Assembly (NCBI GenBank): GCA_965235415.1
Contig: CBDDXD010000001.1
Location: forward strand, 62,001 to 126,000
Reading direction: 5' to 3'
DNA from: Fontibacterium subtropicum
GTDB taxonomy: Bacteria; Pseudomonadota; Alphaproteobacteria; Pelagibacterales; Pelagibacteraceae
Length of the DNA stretch: 64,000 bases
The position numbers were made by a program, and so were the translations under genes. Below the pieces are notes generated by a model. It saw only the letters and a list, made by a program, of their open reading frames with translations. It ran no database searches and had not been told where the DNA came from. This document shows positions 26,201 to 34,712 of the stretch, in pieces. Numbering within the stretch: the stretch's first letter is position 1; every line of letters starts with the position of its first letter.

Positions 26201-26695
26201 GAGGTTATCTTTAAATACAGACTTTAATTTAATTACATTATTTAAAAATATTTTTTCCTGATTATTAAGAATAAGCTGAGAAGTTAAAGTATGATTTCCA
26301 CCCAATAAAATAAAAAGACCACTACTATAATCTAGTAAATCTTTGATTGAGCAATGAGGTGCATCAGTTGCGTTAATATCAAGATAAGACTTAGAGGAAA
26401 GTTTTAATAAATTTTTATATCCAAGCTCATTCTTTGCAATCAGTGAAACTTTACCAATAATATTGTCGGTCTTTATATTAAGCTGAGTGCCAATAATAGG
26501 GTGAACTCCCACTCTTGATAATTCTTCTGAAAACTCCAAAGCTCCACTTAAATTATAAGAGTCGGATATTCCAAGAGATAAAAATTTTGAAAGTTTTGCA
26601 TACTTTGCTAGCTCATCAATTTTTACTGCGCCCTCGCAGATTGAATACTGGGTATGAATTTTAAAATGATTAAAAGTAATATCTTTGAGACTCAT
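23270..26695 (-). CDS. dnaE: DNA polymerase III alpha subunit
   Basis: Replicative polymerase of the C family. The 1141-residue protein has an N-terminal PHP domain (FNHFKIHTQYSICEGAVKIDEL near 9-30), the polymerase active site with GPGRGSGAGSLVAWAL and PDFDIDFCQEDRDKVI near 390-405 holding two catalytic Asp, HAAGIVIADR, FDFLGLKTLTVI with the third Asp, FRPGPM, YGVIIYQEQVM, QYGFNKSHAAAYALIAYQTAYLK, a helix-hairpin-helix region and a C-terminal OB domain (FVLSGTLMAVQEKKTAKGQPFA). It lies 5 bases after lolD. Confidence 0.98.
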   Translation of the reverse strand: MSLKDITFNHFKIHTQYSICEGAVKIDELAKYAKLSKFLSLGISDSYNLSGALEFSEELSRVGVHPIIGTQLNIKTDNIIGKVSLIAKNELGYKNLLKLSSKSYLDINATDAPHCSIKDLLDYSSGLFILLGGNHTLTSQLILNNQEKIFLNNVIKLKSVFKDNLFFEVQRHNEVNEERIENFLISSSKSLKVPIIASQEVFYIHQDMYEAHDAYICIGQKAYVEDKNRISYSDQHYLKNNEEMIKLFADLPDALENNHYLRYQCLYRPLPNKPLLPNFTTTSSTDKNVDAALQELAQKGLEIRFKEVILKNITDPKKIEETKKIYLDRLNYEVKMISQMKFSGYFLIVSDYILWAKNNNIPVGPGRGSGAGSLVAWALSITELDPIKFGLIFERFLNPDRISIPDFDIDFCQEDRDKVINYVKNKYKGGVAQIITFGKLQARMAIRDIGRVIGLPYSVVDSLSKMIPFDPSRPLSLQESVALEPRIQEAQKNDIKIDKLIKLAIKLEGLYRNIATHAAGIVIADRQIEEIVPLYKDFDSDHDIPVTQFDMKWSENAGLVKFDFLGLKTLTVIKKTVNSLKENNININLKELPLDDPKTFDLLCSGETMGVFQLESAGMREVLKQMKPNKFEDIIALVALFRPGPMQNISKYNNCKHGVEKPDYLHPKIEHILKETYGVIIYQEQVMQIAQSLSGFSAGKADILRKAMGKKKSAEMERQKKDFIEGAVKNGITKDQAIYIFQLVEKFAQYGFNKSHAAAYALIAYQTAYLKTHYPLYFIAASMNLDLANTDKLNEYYEELKRLKINVVLPSINESFADFIVKNNKVYYALAAIKAVGYESVNQIIAERKNKGVFKSLEDFILRIDSKLINKLQMEGLIKAGAFDCLESNRKFLFDAVPEIIKISKNYKEANLLQDSLFGNDKNSKLPSLDNFVNKKDFWNQNEKMKNEFESIGFFISEHPLLNYEKVLKTYNVKKFADISENDLNREFVLSGTLMAVQEKKTAKGQPFAIIKLSDLSRMYELFIFSEILLANRDKMIPGNSFLINIVKEKMSNGTTRLTTRKLTEINSIKEAKINNAEIIIRNLESINELKKILKDGGDTKVLIRMNSKDKSYAFNLKTNRLVDASIVSVLNNSGFECKIH

Positions 26696-26700
26696 TTTTT

Positions 26701-27381
26701 CTATTTCAAAATTCTAACATTTGAATCTTGAATAGCTAATTGAATATCAGCTTTGTCAGACAATTCTCTATTGTGAGTTGCAAAAACAATTAATCTTTCT
26801 TTTGATTTTAAACTCAAAAGTATTTCAAAGACTTCATTTGCAGTTTTGCTATCTAAATTACCTGTTGGCTCATCAGCCAAAATAAGTTCAGGCTCATTTA
26901 TTAAAGCTCTTGCGATTGCAACACGCTGTTGTTCACCTCCTGATAACTCATGTGGATAATGATTTAATCTTTCTTTTAAGCCAAGTTTTGAAAGTAAATT
27001 TTCCGCTTTTTTAAAAGATTCATTTTTTTCAAAATTATTAATTAATAAAGGAAGAATGACATTATCTATTGCTCGAAGATCAGAAATTAAATTATTAAAT
27101 TGATAAACTATTGAAATGCTTTTTCTTCTATACCCTGTTTTTTGATCATCTTTTAAATCAATTAAATTTACATCATTAAAAAAATATTCCCCCTGATCAG
27201 CAGGCTCTAGCAATCCTAAAATATGCAAAAGTGTAGATTTACCTGAACCAGAAGGTCCTACTAAAGATACAATATTATTTTTACTTAAAGATAAATCAAC
27301 ACCCTTTAGAACTTGAATATTTTTACTAGCATCCATGTATTTCTTTTGAATATTTTTTAACCTTAAAAAATTATCAGTCAT
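26701..27381 (-). CDS. lolD: lipoprotein-releasing system ATP-binding protein
   Basis: ATPase of LolCDE, which extracts lipoproteins from the inner membrane for transfer toward the outer membrane. The 226-residue ABC protein has Walker A GPSGSGKSTLLHILG near 42-56, the Q-loop VYQFNNLI, signature LSGGEQQRVAIARAL, Walker B ELILADEPTGNLD and the H-loop FATHNREL. It overlaps the permease gene lolC/E by 8 bases, which fixes its role among MacB/LolD-type ATPases. Confidence 0.96.
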   Translation of the reverse strand: MTDNFLRLKNIQKKYMDASKNIQVLKGVDLSLSKNNIVSLVGPSGSGKSTLLHILGLLEPADQGEYFFNDVNLIDLKDDQKTGYRRKSISIVYQFNNLISDLRAIDNVILPLLINNFEKNESFKKAENLLSKLGLKERLNHYPHELSGGEQQRVAIARALINEPELILADEPTGNLDSKTANEVFEILLSLKSKERLIVFATHNRELSDKADIQLAIQDSNVRILK

Positions 27382-28597
27382 ATTTTAATCCTTTAATTGG
27401 ATTAAGTTTTGATGATGAGATTGCAGGATATAAACTTGCTAAAAAAGTAATTAGTATAGAAAAAAAACAGATAATAAAAACTGACTTGTAATCTATTAAT
27501 GATGGCATCTTGCTTAAAAAATAAATCTCAGGAGGAAATACTCTCACTTGAAAAACAAAGCTTACAAATTGTCTTATGGCTTCAATATTATGAGCAAAAA
27601 CTATACCTAGGATTACTCCGAAAAGTGTTCCAGTAATTCCAATAAATGATCCCATAATAAAAAAGATTTTTGAAATTGAAAACTTTGACATTCCAAGGGT
27701 GTTAAAAATTGCAATTTCTTTAGTTTTATTTTTAACCAAGATTGTCATGCCCGTTACAATATTAAATGCTGCAACGATAATAATAAGAGTTAAGATAATA
27801 AACATCACATTACGTTCAACTAATAAAGCATCAAAAAATGTTTGATTATTATCTATCCAGGTTGTGAAGTAATAATTTTGAAAATTTTTTTGAAGTTCTT
27901 TTTTATAAAGATCAACATTATTAACGTCCTTAATTTTGATATCTACAGAGATAAGATTTTTATTGTTCTTAATAAATTCTAAAGCATCGTTATAGGGAAT
28001 AAAAACATAGTTATAATCTAACTCTGATACTCCACTTGAAAATGTAGAGGCCACTTTGTAGGTAAATTGCTGGGGTAATTTTCCAAAAGGTGTTGAAACA
28101 TTGTTCGCTGAAAGCACATTAATCTTATTATTTTTTGCAATTCCAAGTTTATCGGCTAAAGCAGTGCCTATAATAACTGAACCCTTCTCATACCCGGACA
28201 GCTCCTTAATAAATTCATCTTTAAGCAAGTCTTCTTTATTAATCCCAATAATTCCAATTCCAGAATTGGTTCTTTCTGAAACTAATAATCCTTGAGCTTT
28301 AATAACCTTTCTAATGCTTTTAACTTCAATTTTTCTCTCATTAAAAAATTGAGTTAATTTAGGAATATTTAAATCATCATTACCAATGGAGTGAACAATA
28401 ATATGCGGATTAAACTTTAAAAGTTTATCAAATAATTCAGCACGAAACCCATTCATTACAGACATAACAATAATAAGGGTTGCAACCCCAATAGATATTC
28501 CTAGAAAAGAAAAAATTGAAATAATCTTTAAAAAACTATCTTTTTTTTTGGATCGAATATAATTTTTAATTATTAATAACTCAGCAGCGGAAATCAA
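27374..28597 (-). CDS. lolC: lipoprotein-releasing system permease (LolC/LolE family)
   Basis: Inner-membrane permease partner of LolD. The 407-residue protein has one membrane helix near 25-50 (IFSFLGISIGVATLIIVMSVMNGFR, the family signature), a large periplasmic domain (about 55-260) and three C-terminal helices with NIVTGMTILVKNKTKEIAIFNTLGMS near 280-305 and YPAISSSKLNPIKGLKYD at the end. The start is TTG at 28597 with AAGG upstream. Only one permease is present, as in other alphaproteobacteria that seem to use one protein for both LolC and LolE. Confidence 0.93.
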   Translation of the reverse strand: MISAAELLIIKNYIRSKKKDSFLKIISIFSFLGISIGVATLIIVMSVMNGFRAELFDKLLKFNPHIIVHSIGNDDLNIPKLTQFFNERKIEVKSIRKVIKAQGLLVSERTNSGIGIIGINKEDLLKDEFIKELSGYEKGSVIIGTALADKLGIAKNNKINVLSANNVSTPFGKLPQQFTYKVASTFSSGVSELDYNYVFIPYNDALEFIKNNKNLISVDIKIKDVNNVDLYKKELQKNFQNYYFTTWIDNNQTFFDALLVERNVMFIILTLIIIVAAFNIVTGMTILVKNKTKEIAIFNTLGMSKFSISKIFFIMGSFIGITGTLFGVILGIVFAHNIEAIRQFVSFVFQVRVFPPEIYFLSKMPSLIDYKSVFIICFFSILITFLASLYPAISSSKLNPIKGLKYD

Positions 28598-28598
28598 T

Positions 28599-29921
28599 TT
28601 AACCTTTTAATTTTTTTATTTTTTTAATTATTTCTTCAATTGTTAACATTTCTGTTTTTGCATTTAATTCTTTAAATTCTAATTTATCATCATTACTTTT
28701 GGAGCCGACGATAATTTGATAAGGGACACCTATTAGATCAAAGTTTTTAAATTTACTTGATGGACTTTCAAGAGTGTCATCTAAAATCGCATCAATAGAA
28801 TTGCTCAACAAAGTTTCATAAATTTTACGAGCCTTATCTAATGGTGCACTATCAGATTTATTATTAAGTGGAATAACTGCTATATCAAATGGAGATATCA
28901 CAAACGGCCACTTCATTACCCCTTCAATACATTTTGCTTCAATCACAGCTGCAACAAGCCTCGAAACTCCTATTCCATAAGAACCCATTTCAACATTAAT
29001 ATTTTTTCCTTCTTTATTTAAAACATTTGCTTTCATGGGTAGTGAATATTTATTTCCAAAATAAAAGATATGCCCTACTTCAATACCTTTTGTTACTAAC
29101 TGATTAGGTTTTAAAACTTTTTCATTAAATTCTTTTTCAGAATGTTTTTCATCTGTTGCACTATAAGGAGTTGAGAATGCTGAAATCATTTTATTAATTG
29201 AAGCTTCAGAACTGTCAAAGCTGTTAACATCTATATCGAGTAATGATTTATCTAAATAAACTTGACTTTCACCCGTATCAGCTAAAATAATAAATTCGTG
29301 AGACGCATCTCCTCCGATTGGTCCTGAACTTGCACGAAGTGGCAACGCTTTTAATTCTAATCTAGTAAAAGTTCTAAGGTATGCATAAAACATTTTATTA
29401 TAAGATTTAATTGCATCTTCTTTTGTAAGATCAAAAGAATAGGAATCCTTCATTAAAAATTCTCTGCAACGCATCACACCAAATCTTGGTCTAATCTCAT
29501 CTCTAAACTTCCATTGAATATGATAAAGAATTAATGGTAATGATTTGTAAGACTTTACATTGTCTCTAAATATTTCAGTAATTAGCTCCTCATTTGTTGG
29601 GCCATATAACAGTTCTCTTTCACTACGGTCTTTAATTCTAAGCATTTCCTGACCATAATCATCATATCTGCCACTTTCTTTCCAAATATCCGCTGATTGA
29701 ATTGTTGGCATAAGCATTTCTTGAGCGCCAACATTGTCTTGTTCTTCCCTTACAACCTGCTCAATCTTTTTTAAAACTTTAAAACCTAACGGAAGCCATG
29801 AATAGATACCTGCAGCACTTTGCCTAATCATTCCAGCTTTAAGCATTAACTGATGAGACTTTAATTTAGCATCGGCTGATACTTCTCTAAGAACAGGGAA
29901 AAATAACTTTGAAATCAACAT
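28599..29921 (-). CDS. proS: prolyl-tRNA synthetase (short alphaproteobacterial type)
   Basis: Class II synthetase that charges Pro. The 440-residue length is that of the alphaproteobacterial form lacking the large editing insertion between motifs 2 and 3. Motif 1 is near GFKVLKKIEQVVREEQD, motif 2 is WKFRDEIRPRFGVMRCREFLMKDSYSF near 132-158, motif 3 is MGSYGIGVSRLVAAVIEA near 312, and the C-terminal anticodon-binding domain follows. It overlaps the DUF1467 stop by one base. Without the editing domain, mischarged Ala-tRNA-Pro would need another enzyme; none is seen here. Confidence 0.96.
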   Translation of the reverse strand: MLISKLFFPVLREVSADAKLKSHQLMLKAGMIRQSAAGIYSWLPLGFKVLKKIEQVVREEQDNVGAQEMLMPTIQSADIWKESGRYDDYGQEMLRIKDRSERELLYGPTNEELITEIFRDNVKSYKSLPLILYHIQWKFRDEIRPRFGVMRCREFLMKDSYSFDLTKEDAIKSYNKMFYAYLRTFTRLELKALPLRASSGPIGGDASHEFIILADTGESQVYLDKSLLDIDVNSFDSSEASINKMISAFSTPYSATDEKHSEKEFNEKVLKPNQLVTKGIEVGHIFYFGNKYSLPMKANVLNKEGKNINVEMGSYGIGVSRLVAAVIEAKCIEGVMKWPFVISPFDIAVIPLNNKSDSAPLDKARKIYETLLSNSIDAILDDTLESPSSKFKNFDLIGVPYQIIVGSKSNDDKLEFKELNAKTEMLTIEEIIKKIKKLKG

Positions 29922-30172
29922 TAAAATAATAATTTTCTAATATAAAACAAATCTAATTTGTCTAAAGCAAAGATTAAAGAAAAAATAACAGTTGTTATTA
30001 GTGTAGTTATTAAAATCTTTTTTTTCATTTTAGATTCAACAGGAGCTCCTGGATCAGTTCCTTTTTGAAAATTAGGTGAATCTATTTGATTTCTTACGCC
30101 AAAAGGCAAAACCATAAATAGAATGATCATCCATAAATTTGCATAAATAATGATACCACCAGTAATCGACAT
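29921..30172 (-). CDS. DUF1467 family small membrane protein
   Basis: Function unknown. The 83-residue protein has two membrane helices (about 7-24 and 52-69) with a conserved cytoplasmic or periplasmic loop between, PFGVRNQIDSPNFQKGTDPGAPVE, which is the hallmark of DUF1467, a family seen in alphaproteobacteria. It is wedged between rnj (3 bases upstream) and proS (1-base overlap), the position also usual in that class. Family assignment is from recalled motif only. Confidence 0.82.
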   Translation of the reverse strand: MSITGGIIIYANLWMIILFMVLPFGVRNQIDSPNFQKGTDPGAPVESKMKKKILITTLITTVIFSLIFALDKLDLFYIRKLLF

Positions 30173-30175
30173 AAT

Positions 30176-31846
30176 CTAAAGTCTAACTAAATTAATATTT
30201 ACTAAAGGTTTTTTTCCAGATTTATCGTTAATTAATTTTCTACAATTTCCTTTTAAGGTATCGATTAAATTCTTTTCTTGTTTTGAATTATTTAAATTAA
30301 AAGTTTTACAAGTATCCATCACTATATCTTCTAAATCATATTCAATCTCACTTTCATCTTCCTCATTTAAAGGAATTCCTTTTAAAGTAATGATTGGATT
30401 ATTTTTTAATTGACCATTTTTAGAAATTAAAACTGTAATTTCCATATAACCATTAGCTGCAATATTTCTTCTATCTTTTAAAACTTTAGAATCATTATCA
30501 ATTAAAATTTTACCATCTAAATAGACTCTACCCCAAGTTACTTTATCAACAACTTCAGGCTCTCCTGGTGCAAGTCTTATAATTTCACCATTATTTACTT
30601 TAACTGGAAACTTAACACCCATTTCTTTTGCAAAATTAATATGCTCAGCCATATGTCTTTGTTCACCATGGACAGGTATTAATATTTTTGGTTTAACCCA
30701 ATTATACATTTTTTTTAAATCTTCGCGTGCTGGATGGCCAGATACATGAATCATCGAGTTTTCTTCGGATAAAACATTAATGTTGTTCTTGGAAAAATCA
30801 TTAAAAATTTTAAATAATCTTTTTTCATTACCTGGAATAATTCGAGAAGAGAAAATAACATTATCGCCATTTTCAAGATGAAGATCTGGATGAGTTCCAT
30901 TTGCAATTCTTGCTAAAGCAGCTCTTTGCTCACCCTGTGAACCTGTGCAAAGAAATACCATTTTATTTTTTGGAATCTTTTTTGCATCTCTAACATCAAC
31001 TGGATTTTTGATATCTTGTAAGTAATTACACTGTCTTGCTAATTGATAAATTCTATTCATTGATCTTCCAACTAAACAAACTTGCCTGCCAATTTTTTCT
31101 GCTACTTTAAAAACAGTCTCCATTCTTGCAACGTTTGATGCAAAAGATGTAATAACAATTCTATTTTTCATCTTCTCTAAAACAGTTAAAAGACCAGTTC
31201 TTACTAAGCTTTCTGAGCCTGATGATCCTAAATTAAAAATGTTAGTGGAATCACAAACCATTGCCAGAACCCCTTTTTTTCCAAGCTCAGATAGTTTTTT
31301 AACATCTGTTTTATCTCCAATTAATGGATCATCATCGATCTTCCAATCAGCAGTATGCAAAACAACACCTTCAGGCGTTGTTATAGCAAGTCCGTTTGGT
31401 TCTAGAATAGAATGAGTAAGTGTAACGTAATCAATATCAAAAGCTCCAAGTTTTACGTTACCACCTAATTTAATAATTTTTAAGTGACTACCAATATTAA
31501 TTTTTAATTCTTTAAATTTTTCTCTAACAATTGCTGCTGTAAAAGGGGTTGCATAGATTGGACATTCCAACATAGGCCATAAATGTGCAATTGCTCCAAC
31601 ATGATCTTCATGAGCATGTGTTAAAACTATTCCAAGTAAATTTTCTTTCTGATTTGCTATAAATTCTGGATTTGGAAGTATGACTTCGATACCTGGGATA
31701 TTATCATCAGAAAAAGTAACACCAATATCAACAATAATCCATTTGTATTCACCTGGCTTACCATAGCCAAATAAATTCAAATTCATTCCAATCTCACCTG
31801 CTCCACCTAATGAGCAATAAACTAACTCTTGTCCACTTTTAGCCAT
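30176..31846 (-). CDS. rnj: ribonuclease J
   Basis: Metallo-beta-lactamase/beta-CASP nuclease with 5'-3' exo- and endonuclease activity in RNA decay and processing. The 556-residue protein has the metal site THAHEDHVGA near 76-85, a further ligand region VTLTHSILEPNGLAI and VLHTADWKID, the beta-CASP segment VITSFASNVARME, FLCTGSQGEQRAAL and IHVSGHPAREDL, with HGEQRHM near 395, then the C-terminal domain. It lies between coaX (1-base overlap) and DUF1467, matching alphaproteobacterial order nuoN-birA-coaX-rnj. Confidence 0.96.
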   Translation of the reverse strand: MAKSGQELVYCSLGGAGEIGMNLNLFGYGKPGEYKWIIVDIGVTFSDDNIPGIEVILPNPEFIANQKENLLGIVLTHAHEDHVGAIAHLWPMLECPIYATPFTAAIVREKFKELKINIGSHLKIIKLGGNVKLGAFDIDYVTLTHSILEPNGLAITTPEGVVLHTADWKIDDDPLIGDKTDVKKLSELGKKGVLAMVCDSTNIFNLGSSGSESLVRTGLLTVLEKMKNRIVITSFASNVARMETVFKVAEKIGRQVCLVGRSMNRIYQLARQCNYLQDIKNPVDVRDAKKIPKNKMVFLCTGSQGEQRAALARIANGTHPDLHLENGDNVIFSSRIIPGNEKRLFKIFNDFSKNNINVLSEENSMIHVSGHPAREDLKKMYNWVKPKILIPVHGEQRHMAEHINFAKEMGVKFPVKVNNGEIIRLAPGEPEVVDKVTWGRVYLDGKILIDNDSKVLKDRRNIAANGYMEITVLISKNGQLKNNPIITLKGIPLNEEDESEIEYDLEDIVMDTCKTFNLNNSKQEKNLIDTLKGNCRKLINDKSGKKPLVNINLVRL

Positions 31847-32607
31847 TAAATATTTTTTAAATTAAATTTTAAGGTTTCCGTAATTCCTTTTAAAGTTATC
31901 TGCTGATCAATAACCTTGTCTTTAAATGGAAATGAAGAAAAGAAAATATTTGCAAGTCCACCAGTAAATATCACTAGATACTTCTTTTTGGTTTCTTTAA
32001 TAATTTTATGCACAAGCTCCTTAATTAAACCAATATAGCCCCAATACATACCGTTATTCATTGCACTTACAGTGTCTTTTCCTATGTATTTGATGGTTTT
32101 TTTTAATTTAATCAACGGTAGTTTGGCTGTTGCTTCTTTTAAAACTTTTAATGATAAATTTATTCCAGGAGTTATCATTCCGCCTATGTAGATATTTTTA
32201 GTAATTACATCAAAAGTCGTTGCAGTTCCAAAATCAATAATAATTGAATTTTTTTTATAAATTTTAAAAGCAGCAATAGAATTTACCAAGCGATCAGAAC
32301 CAACCTGGTTAGGTTTATTAATTTTAATTTTAATTGGAAGTTTAATATTTCTATCTTTTATTTCGTTTAAATTAATATTTTTTTTTTTTAATATTTTTTT
32401 TAATTTATTAAATGCGTTGGGTACAACACTTGAGCATAAAGCTCCTCTATAGAAATTTTTTTTAATTTTTTTATTAATATTATTAAATCGATTTTTTAAA
32501 ATATCTGAAGTATCTACGGTGAAGGGATTGGAATACTTATTTGTCAGCTTATTAAAATTAACAAAATCGATGTTTGTATTGCCGATGTCGATAATCAAAT
32601 AATTCAA
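31846..32607 (-). CDS. coaX: type III pantothenate kinase
   Basis: First step of coenzyme A synthesis; phosphorylates pantothenate. The 253-residue ASKHA-fold protein has the phosphate-binding DIGNTNIDFV near 7-16, LPIKIKINKPNQVGSDRLVNSIAA near 90-113 (the GxDR motif), IIDFGTATTFDVI and YIGGMITPGI, FTGGLA near the end. The start is TTG at 32607 overlapping the birA stop as TTGA; no ATG is close and the N-terminus is correct for the family. Confidence 0.94.
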   Translation of the reverse strand: MNYLIIDIGNTNIDFVNFNKLTNKYSNPFTVDTSDILKNRFNNINKKIKKNFYRGALCSSVVPNAFNKLKKILKKKNINLNEIKDRNIKLPIKIKINKPNQVGSDRLVNSIAAFKIYKKNSIIIDFGTATTFDVITKNIYIGGMITPGINLSLKVLKEATAKLPLIKLKKTIKYIGKDTVSAMNNGMYWGYIGLIKELVHKIIKETKKKYLVIFTGGLANIFFSSFPFKDKVIDQQITLKGITETLKFNLKNI

Positions 32608-33302
32608 ACTAGGCTACCATATGTAAAATAATCTTTGTGATTATTGTGCTCTAAAATCAAAGCACCGTTGTTATTAATACCCTTAAAAATTCCCTTATAA
32701 ATCTTATTGTTTATTTTGAAATTTATAAACTTATTTTTATTAAAAGCATATTTATTCCAATCTTTAGCAATCGTTTTAAATGAATATGTTTTATTAATAA
32801 TATTGGTTAGAAAAGCTTTTTTAAGCTTTTCAACTAATTCATTTAGGTTAATTTTTTTTTTTGTTTCATTATTTAAATAAGTTGTTGGATAATTTTTAAT
32901 CTTTGGAGAAGATCTTATATTAATACCAATGCCAATGATTAAATAAAACTTACCAAAAACAATACTTTCTTGAAGAATTCCGCAAACTTTTTTATTTTTT
33001 ATATAAAGATCATTTGGCCACTTTAGAGTAATATTTTTAATATTATAATTTTTAAGAATATTTCTAATTTGCAATTGAACAAGAAACTGAATTTTTTTTA
33101 AATTAGATTTTAAAATTGGAAAAAAAATTGTAAAATATAAATTTCCTTTTGGAGAGTCCCATTTGTTTCCGTATCTACCGCGACCCTTTGTTTGTTCATC
33201 CGCAATAACAATCCCTTTAAAAATTTTATGTTCAGTAATTAATGATCTTGCAAAATTATTGGTGCTCTCTATTTTTGTAAAATTAAAAATAGGTAGACTC
33301 AT
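32604..33302 (-). CDS. birA: biotin-[acetyl-CoA-carboxylase] ligase
   Basis: Attaches biotin to carboxylase carrier proteins. The 232-residue protein contains only the catalytic domain, without the N-terminal winged-helix of E. coli BirA, so it should not repress biotin genes. Motifs are ESTNNFARSLI near 12-22, ADEQTKGRGRYGNKWDSPKGNLYFTIFF near 34-61 (the GRGRxG biotinyl-AMP loop), LKWPNDLYIKNKKVCGIL and LIIGIGINI. It starts directly at the nuoN end, as in other alphaproteobacteria. Confidence 0.95.
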   Translation of the reverse strand: MSLPIFNFTKIESTNNFARSLITEHKIFKGIVIADEQTKGRGRYGNKWDSPKGNLYFTIFFPILKSNLKKIQFLVQLQIRNILKNYNIKNITLKWPNDLYIKNKKVCGILQESIVFGKFYLIIGIGINIRSSPKIKNYPTTYLNNETKKKINLNELVEKLKKAFLTNIINKTYSFKTIAKDWNKYAFNKNKFINFKINNKIYKGIFKGINNNGALILEHNNHKDYFTYGSLV

Positions 33303-34712
33303 CTATTTTATGTTTTTTGTAATACTTTCTACAATTGTATTAAGTGAGGATGGGTCAATGAAATAAAATAATATCACAATCGTTGATAAAATAAGTGAAA
33401 ATTTCAAACCATAATTAGATTTTTTGTCATAGCTCTCTTTTGCGGCATCGAAGTAAATAACTTTAATAATTCGCAGATAATAGAATGCTGCGATTACAGC
33501 AGATAAAAGTCCAACAATTGCTAAATAATAAATTTTTTGCTGGATGATTGATAAAAAAATATAAAATTTAGCAAAAAAACCTGCTAGTGGAGGAATTCCT
33601 GCTAATGAAAAAGTTAATATTGTTAAACAAACTGCAATAAGTGGATGATTTTTTGAAAGTCCCGATAGATCAGAAATATTTTCAAAATAAACCCCATTTC
33701 TATTTAAAGACATAATGCATGCAAACACACCGATATTCATAAACACATAGATTACGATATAAACTAAAACGGCACTTAATGACTGAGGTGTTGCAATTGC
33801 AAGTCCCGCAAGAATAAAGCCAACATGACCAATTGAACTATAAGCCATCAGTCGTTTTAAATTACTCTGTCCGATTGCAGCAACAGCGCCAAGAAACATT
33901 GATGCAATGGATAAAACTATAATAATTGTCCTCCATTCATTAATAAAATTTGCATAAGGAACATTTAAAAATTTAATTAAAGCTGCAATAGCTGCAACTT
34001 TAGGTGCCATAGCAAAGAATGTTGTGACAGATGTAGGTGATCCTTCATATACGTCCGGAGCCCACATATGGAATGGAACTGCTGATATTTTAAAAGCAAT
34101 TCCACACAGAATAAAAACTAATCCAAATTTTAAAGCCCCACTTTGTTCAGTTGCAACTTTTGCAATTTCTGAATAATCCACTGAACCTGTAAAACCATAA
34201 ACTAGTGAACATCCATATAATAAAAGACCTGAAGATAAGGAGCCTAAAACAAAGTATTTTAAGCCAGCTTCTGAAGATTTAACTGACTTAGTATTAATTG
34301 CTGCAAGCACATAAAGACATAAGGATTGAAGCTCTAATCCTAAATAAAAAACAATCAAGTTATTAGCGCTTATCATCACAAACATTCCAAGTGTCGAAAG
34401 CAATAGAACAATAGGATATTCAAATTTAGCGATATTTAATTTTTCAAGATAAGTATTTGAAATTAACATCGTAAACAAAACTGAAATCAAAACTAAAATT
34501 TTCATAAAGTTTGATAACGGATCAATAGTGTAACTATTTCCAAATAAAGTCGCAGATCCAGAAAAATTTAAATAAACCACAAAAATTAAAGCAGCTAATA
34601 CTAGAGCAATAATATAATTAATAATTTTATTAAAAGTTTTAGAAAAAACTCCAACGATTAATAAAGAGAATGAGCTTAATAATATTAGTAGTTCTGGAAA
34701 AATATTTTTCAT
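33303..34712 (-). CDS. nuoN: NADH-quinone oxidoreductase subunit N
   Basis: Antiporter-like proton-pumping subunit of complex I. The 469-residue protein is almost wholly membrane helices and has the conserved ELQSLCLYVLAA near 125, KYFVLGSLSSGLLLYG, KISAVPFHMWAPDVYEGSPTSVTTFFA near 208-235 and RLMAYSSIGHVGFILAG. It is the last nuo gene and overlaps nuoM by 4 bases; birA follows with no gap. Confidence 0.97.
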   Translation of the reverse strand: MKNIFPELLILLSSFSLLIVGVFSKTFNKIINYIIALVLAALIFVVYLNFSGSATLFGNSYTIDPLSNFMKILVLISVLFTMLISNTYLEKLNIAKFEYPIVLLLSTLGMFVMISANNLIVFYLGLELQSLCLYVLAAINTKSVKSSEAGLKYFVLGSLSSGLLLYGCSLVYGFTGSVDYSEIAKVATEQSGALKFGLVFILCGIAFKISAVPFHMWAPDVYEGSPTSVTTFFAMAPKVAAIAALIKFLNVPYANFINEWRTIIIVLSIASMFLGAVAAIGQSNLKRLMAYSSIGHVGFILAGLAIATPQSLSAVLVYIVIYVFMNIGVFACIMSLNRNGVYFENISDLSGLSKNHPLIAVCLTILTFSLAGIPPLAGFFAKFYIFLSIIQQKIYYLAIVGLLSAVIAAFYYLRIIKVIYFDAAKESYDKKSNYGLKFSLILSTIVILFYFIDPSSLNTIVESITKNIK